Assembly (NCBI GenBank): GCA_028277295.1
Contig: JANQGN010000732.1
Span: forward strand, 1-15,426
DNA: 15,426 nt
Direction of reading: 5' to 3'
DNA from: Rhodospira sp.
Lineage (GTDB): Bacteria > Pseudomonadota > Alphaproteobacteria > Rhodospirillales > Rhodospirillaceae
Below are positions 12,601 to 15,426 of this stretch, one piece after another; positions within the stretch are counted from its first letter, which is position 1, and each line of letters opens with the position of its first letter. The notes under the pieces were generated by a model. That model did not search any database. It was not told where the DNA came from and saw only the letters and a program-made list of their open reading frames with translations. A program made the translations under genes and the position numbers.

Positions 12601-14379
12601 ATGTCCGAGAGCAGCGCTTCATCTGCGCATTATTCTGGAATTAATGATCACAAAATCTTCATCTCTTATGCGAAGGAGGATAGAAATCTTGCGCAGAAAA
12701 TTTTTTTAGAGTTTAACAATCATGGCTTCCAACCTTGGATGGATAAGCCTCCTGCGCCTTTTCATTATCTTGGGATAAAAGTTGGTCAAGATTGGCGGGA
12801 AAGAATTGAGGAAGAAATAAAGACAAGTCGATTTTTTGTTGCATTGATCACGCCCCGATCTTCTTCGAAGTTGGGTTTTATACAAAGAGAGTTCAGAACC
12901 GCTTTAGATATAATGAACGACCTTCCCCAAGACCATATATATTTTGTCCCTATAGTCTTCGAGAATGCTGAAGTTCCAAACTTGAAAGTCGGATTTATTT
13001 CCCTTAGAGATAAACAATTTATACTATATGAAGATTATGGGGTTGATCCTGTGGTGGTGGCCTTTCGCGAGGAGATAGGCGAAAATAAAATACCAATACC
13101 AACTGCAAGCTCTCGTCTTGAAGAAAAAAAGGACAGACAATACAATAGGTCTTCAATATATGTTCCACCTTTTCGGGGCGACACATCCATAAAATGGGAG
13201 AGCGCAATCGGAATATTTTCTTGGAGAAATAAACCAAAAATTCATAAAGAAGTGATTATAACAGGAACTGCTGGAGAGGCCATCAATAATAGAGATGAGA
13301 AGTCTGGGTTATATGTGTTATCTAAAAAGGATGGCGCCGTTCTGGATTATTTACTAACGGAACGCGACTGCAACGAATTGGAAGTATCTGAAGACTTCGC
13401 CTATTTCGGCACGGATGGAGGCGATTTTTTCTGCTATGATATAGTAAAAGGCATATTAAAATACTGCATTAGTTTAGGCGAGCAAATTCATTGTAAGCCG
13501 GTAATTCTCGATGAAATCGTCATTGTGATTTCTAATGTCGGGTCAGTTTTTATAGTAGAAAAGGAATATGGAAAGATTTTGAATTCGGAAAAATCGGGTT
13601 ACAAATTTAGATCAAATATTTTATATATAAGCAAAGAATACAAACACTTTCTTCTTGTTTCGGAAGATGGGACTCTAATAAACGTAGATTTTTCTGAGGG
13701 CATTAAGTTTCAGATGTTGCTTAAAATTATGATGCCAGATTATTTCGCAACGTATGGCGCCTCCCCAGTTGAAGTGTTTAGCGATCCAAAAATTTTGTAT
13801 GGTAAATCAAATTGGGATTCTATTGTAATAGCCTATTGCAGGAGTACAACGTATGATTTCCCGCCGCTTTGCATAATTGATATTGGTAAAAAAGATGGAA
13901 AATTAAGTTTGCGGAGACCCACTTCTGATCCGGCATATTTTGACTACGGCAATATTAGAGCGGACATGATTTATTATAAGGATAAATTATATATGCCTTT
14001 GTCGTATTCCAATATTGTTATAGGAGTGGCGCCGAATTCGTTAGAAATTCAAAGCGTTATTTCGGTTGGAGATGATATGTTCCAACAATGGTCAGGCCTT
14101 GCGATCAATTCTGAAGGAATTGGAGTTATTCCAAGAAATGACGGGTATATTTATCAAATTGATATGAACGAAGAGAAGGTTTTGGCGCAGATATATTTGA
14201 TGAACGACCGTTACAAGGGAGAAACCGGAGAAAGAGCGCGTGCCTCATCAGTTGTTGATCTCCGCAATAAATGGAAAGTTTGTTTTTACTCGACGCCGGC
14301 CATTGAAGATAAATTCTGTTACGTTGGCACTGCTGATGGGCGCATCTGCGCTGTAGAATTATCGAAAAAACCGAAATGA
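12601..14379 (+). CDS. TIR domain - beta-propeller (PQQ/WD40-like) protein, candidate immune effector
   Basis: A 592-residue protein from ATG 12601 with GGAGGG 8 bp upstream. Residues 17-155 form a bacterial TIR domain: KIFISYAKEDRNLAQKIFLEF, then DWRERIEEEIKTSRFFVALI, and SSSKLGFIQREFRTALDI, where Glu97 is at the position of the NADase catalytic glutamate. A linker (about 160-200) leads to a C-terminal half built of blade-like repeats: SGLYVLSKKDGAVLDY (235-250), FAYFGTDGGDFFCYDIVKG (266-284), HFLLVSEDGTLINVDFSEG (349-367), DGYIYQIDMNEEKVLAQ (514-530) and FCYVGTADGRICAVEL (572-587), the pattern of PQQ-like/WD40 propellers. No signal peptide or membrane segment is seen, so it is cytoplasmic. 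Bacterial TIR domains cleave NAD in anti-phage defence; a propeller sensor plus TIR effector is a plausible one-gene system, but that is inferred. The gene is visibly AT-rich against GC-rich neighbours, a sign of transfer. Confidence 0.82.
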   Translation: MSESSASSAHYSGINDHKIFISYAKEDRNLAQKIFLEFNNHGFQPWMDKPPAPFHYLGIKVGQDWRERIEEEIKTSRFFVALITPRSSSKLGFIQREFRTALDIMNDLPQDHIYFVPIVFENAEVPNLKVGFISLRDKQFILYEDYGVDPVVVAFREEIGENKIPIPTASSRLEEKKDRQYNRSSIYVPPFRGDTSIKWESAIGIFSWRNKPKIHKEVIITGTAGEAINNRDEKSGLYVLSKKDGAVLDYLLTERDCNELEVSEDFAYFGTDGGDFFCYDIVKGILKYCISLGEQIHCKPVILDEIVIVISNVGSVFIVEKEYGKILNSEKSGYKFRSNILYISKEYKHFLLVSEDGTLINVDFSEGIKFQMLLKIMMPDYFATYGASPVEVFSDPKILYGKSNWDSIVIAYCRSTTYDFPPLCIIDIGKKDGKLSLRRPTSDPAYFDYGNIRADMIYYKDKLYMPLSYSNIVIGVAPNSLEIQSVISVGDDMFQQWSGLAINSEGIGVIPRNDGYIYQIDMNEEKVLAQIYLMNDRYKGETGERARASSVVDLRNKWKVCFYSTPAIEDKFCYVGTADGRICAVELSKKPK

Positions 14380-14420
14380 CAGTTAAATAGTCGTCCGTGA
14401 AAAAGGGCGTTTTGGCAGAG

Positions 14421-14563
14421 TGTTGAGTCCCGGAACTTTATGGTGCATTCTTATCATCGAGCTGCAAGGAAGCACTATGGCACAGATTCTCCACGGGAGC
14501 GCCCGCATGACGGTGGTAGTGCGTCGAGGAATAAGTGTCTGTCCGGAGAGCCCTGCAAAACAC
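14421..14563 (+). mobile_element. IS481-family transposase remnant (left end and N-terminus)
   Basis: ATG 14477 opens with MAQILHGSAR and continues V-RRGI-...-ES, the N-terminus of IS481-type transposases (MxQILHGSARTTEAVRRAIQ...ES), with several substitutions and loss of similarity after about 14563. TGTTGAGTCCCGGAAC starting at 14421 could be the terminal inverted repeat. The rest of the element is missing; an IS5-type fragment follows. Confidence 0.5.
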
Positions 14564-14903
14564 CACATACGGCGTGCAATTCGGGCACAGGCACACACTA
14601 TATTGCGGTTCCCGCGACTTTCCGGACGGGCTCTTTGCAGACGGAGGATATCAAGGCGAGAAATTCCAGGCCGGCTTGAAAAAGGCCATCGCCGCGGTGA
14701 ACGTGGAGATCGTCAAACGCTCCGATCAAGCAAAAGGCTTCGTCGTTCTTCCCAAGCGGTGGGTCGTGGAACGAACGTTTGCTTGGCTCGGAGGGCGCCG
14801 ACGGCTCGCCAAGGATTGGGAGTGCCTCACCGCCAGTTCCCTCGCTTTCCTCAGGCTCGCCTCAATCCGGCTCATGATCAGAAGGCTTTGTAAAGATTCA
14901 TGA
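14535..14903 (+). mobile_element. IS5-family transposase remnant (C-terminus)
   Basis: The open frame ending at TGA 14901-14903 is clearly IS5-type from 14631: LFADGGYQGEKFQAGLKK with the second catalytic aspartate, EIVKRSDQAKGFVVLPKRW, then VVERTFAWLGGRRRLAKDWE with the catalytic glutamate, and AFLRLASIRLMIRRLC at the end. The first part of the frame (14535-14630) does not match and is probably a junction with the IS481 piece. GATCGGACAGACTCT just after the stop (14908-14922) resembles an IS5-group terminal repeat. The N-terminal half and first aspartate are missing, so it is inactive. Confidence 0.75.
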
Positions 14904-14915
14904 AGTGATCGGACA

Positions 14916-15038
14916 GACTCTGACATCGAAGGCACCTACAATCGTCGGCGCCTGCACTCAGCCATCGGCTACCTCACCCCGGAACAGGCCAAGCTGCGCG
15001 CCGCATAACCCGGTGTCCACTTTTTCGGGGTAAGGCCA
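14916..15038 (+). mobile_element. IS3-family transposase remnant (C-terminus and right end)
   Basis: Frame 14916-15008 reads DSDIEGTYNRRRLHSAIGYL and ends TPEQAKLRAA before TAA. This is the C-terminal tail of IS3-family integrase-core transposases (YNRRRxHSAIGYLTP). TGTCCACTTTTTCGGGG (15014-15030) just after it looks like the IS3-type terminal inverted repeat, so the right end is probably preserved. The rest of the element is absent; the sequence joins the IS5 remnant directly. Confidence 0.75.
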
Positions 15039-15066
15039 ATCCGGTTCGGATCGCTCGGGATGTGCT

Positions 15067-15426
15067 CTATCTGGCGGGCACGACCAGGGCGGCGCCGCCC
15101 CGGCGGGGGTCGCCCACGGCCTCCACCGCCCTTGAGGCGGGGTGCCAGGCAACGGTGTGCACACCGCCGAAGAACATAGAGCGGTTCGGCCAGACCCGGG
15201 TATCGGCGACGGTGGCCGTGAGTGCGGTGACGGTCGCCGGATCCCAGCCGCCTTCGATGTCCAGGTGACCGCGCTCCATGTGCAGGCGCGGGGCCGCGAC
15301 CGCCTCCACCAGGGGCTGGCCGAGGGCCAGAACCTTGCACAAGACCTGCAAGAGCGCCGTGCGAATGCGGTTGGAGCCGCCAGACCCCAGGGCGATGACC
15401 GTGCCGTCGGGGTGCTCCGCCAGGGT
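15067..15426 (-). CDS. Gamma-glutamyltransferase family protein, C-terminal part (partial)
   Basis: A reverse-strand frame enters from the right edge and stops with TAG at 15067-15069; 119 residues are visible. It begins TLAEHPDGTVIALGSGGSNR, containing the GSGGSNRIRTA loop of the gamma-glutamyltransferase small subunit. It continues with LQVL-KVLALGQPLVEAVAAPRLHME, then LDIEGGWDP, and ends with FFGGVHTV-W. These enzymes are made as a precursor, cleave themselves before a catalytic threonine and transfer or hydrolyse gamma-glutamyl groups of glutathione and related compounds. The catalytic threonine lies outside the window. High GC and ordinary coding character suggest native chromosome. It ends about 30 bp from the IS3 remnant, so its terminator region may have been disturbed. 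Confidence 0.88.
   Translation of the reverse strand, partial: TLAEHPDGTVIALGSGGSNRIRTALLQVLCKVLALGQPLVEAVAAPRLHMERGHLDIEGGWDPATVTALTATVADTRVWPNRSMFFGGVHTVAWHPASRAVEAVGDPRRGGAALVVPAR

Noticed and set aside
1..15426. CRISPR array or rRNA
   Set aside because: No regularly spaced repeats and no rRNA sequence seen anywhere in the window.

Overview
The window is GC-rich bacterial chromosome holding the right-hand part of a P2/Mu-like (contractile-tail) prophage, the prophage/chromosome junction, an AT-rich immigrant gene, a cluster of broken insertion sequences, and the start of ordinary host sequence. Codon use, the style of the XRE regulators and the tRNA-Arg fragment fit an alphaproteobacterium, probably Rhodospirillales. 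That placement is an inference; no marker gene is present.

Region 1 (1-9420) is the tail module, read left to right: end of a tail-fibre-like protein, a DUF4376 protein, a terminator, tail sheath, tail tube, tail assembly chaperone (with a -1 frameshift site that makes a longer form), tape measure, then gpU, gpD and gpX homologues chained by ATGA overlaps. Three gene junctions carry a reverse-strand cassette: 2763-3356 (a secreted-protein/XRE open frame next to an antitoxin-like C-terminal relic), 6332-6917 (XRE antitoxin plus a RelE toxin with no start codon) and 8639-9419 (complete hicA-hicB with a visible promoter and paired operators). None breaks a tail gene. The same kind of cargo placed three times in one operon is the most striking layout feature.

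Region 2 (9420-11248) is the lysis cassette: terminator, holin, GH19 endolysin with a peptidoglycan-binding domain and C-terminal membrane anchor, and nested spanin genes (Rz and out-of-frame Rz1).

Region 3 (11249-12600) is the junction. A 49-bp 3' half of tRNA-Arg(ACG) marks a recombination scar (attR), followed by a hairpin terminator and a direct repeat that could be integrase arm sites. The rest is nearly gene-free, apart from a large inverted repeat and a small, apparently frameshifted membrane-protein gene.

Region 4 (12601-14379) is a clearly AT-rich gene for a TIR domain fused to a beta-propeller of PQQ/WD40-like repeats, a candidate single-gene NAD-consuming immune or cell-death protein. 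It is followed by remnants of three transposases (IS481-, IS5- and IS3-like) within about 600 bp. The window ends in the C-terminal part of a reverse-strand gamma-glutamyltransferase, which is presumably native chromosome.

The prophage half appears structurally intact here. The TIR gene sits just outside the attR, so it may belong to a second, decayed element that used the same tRNA site.
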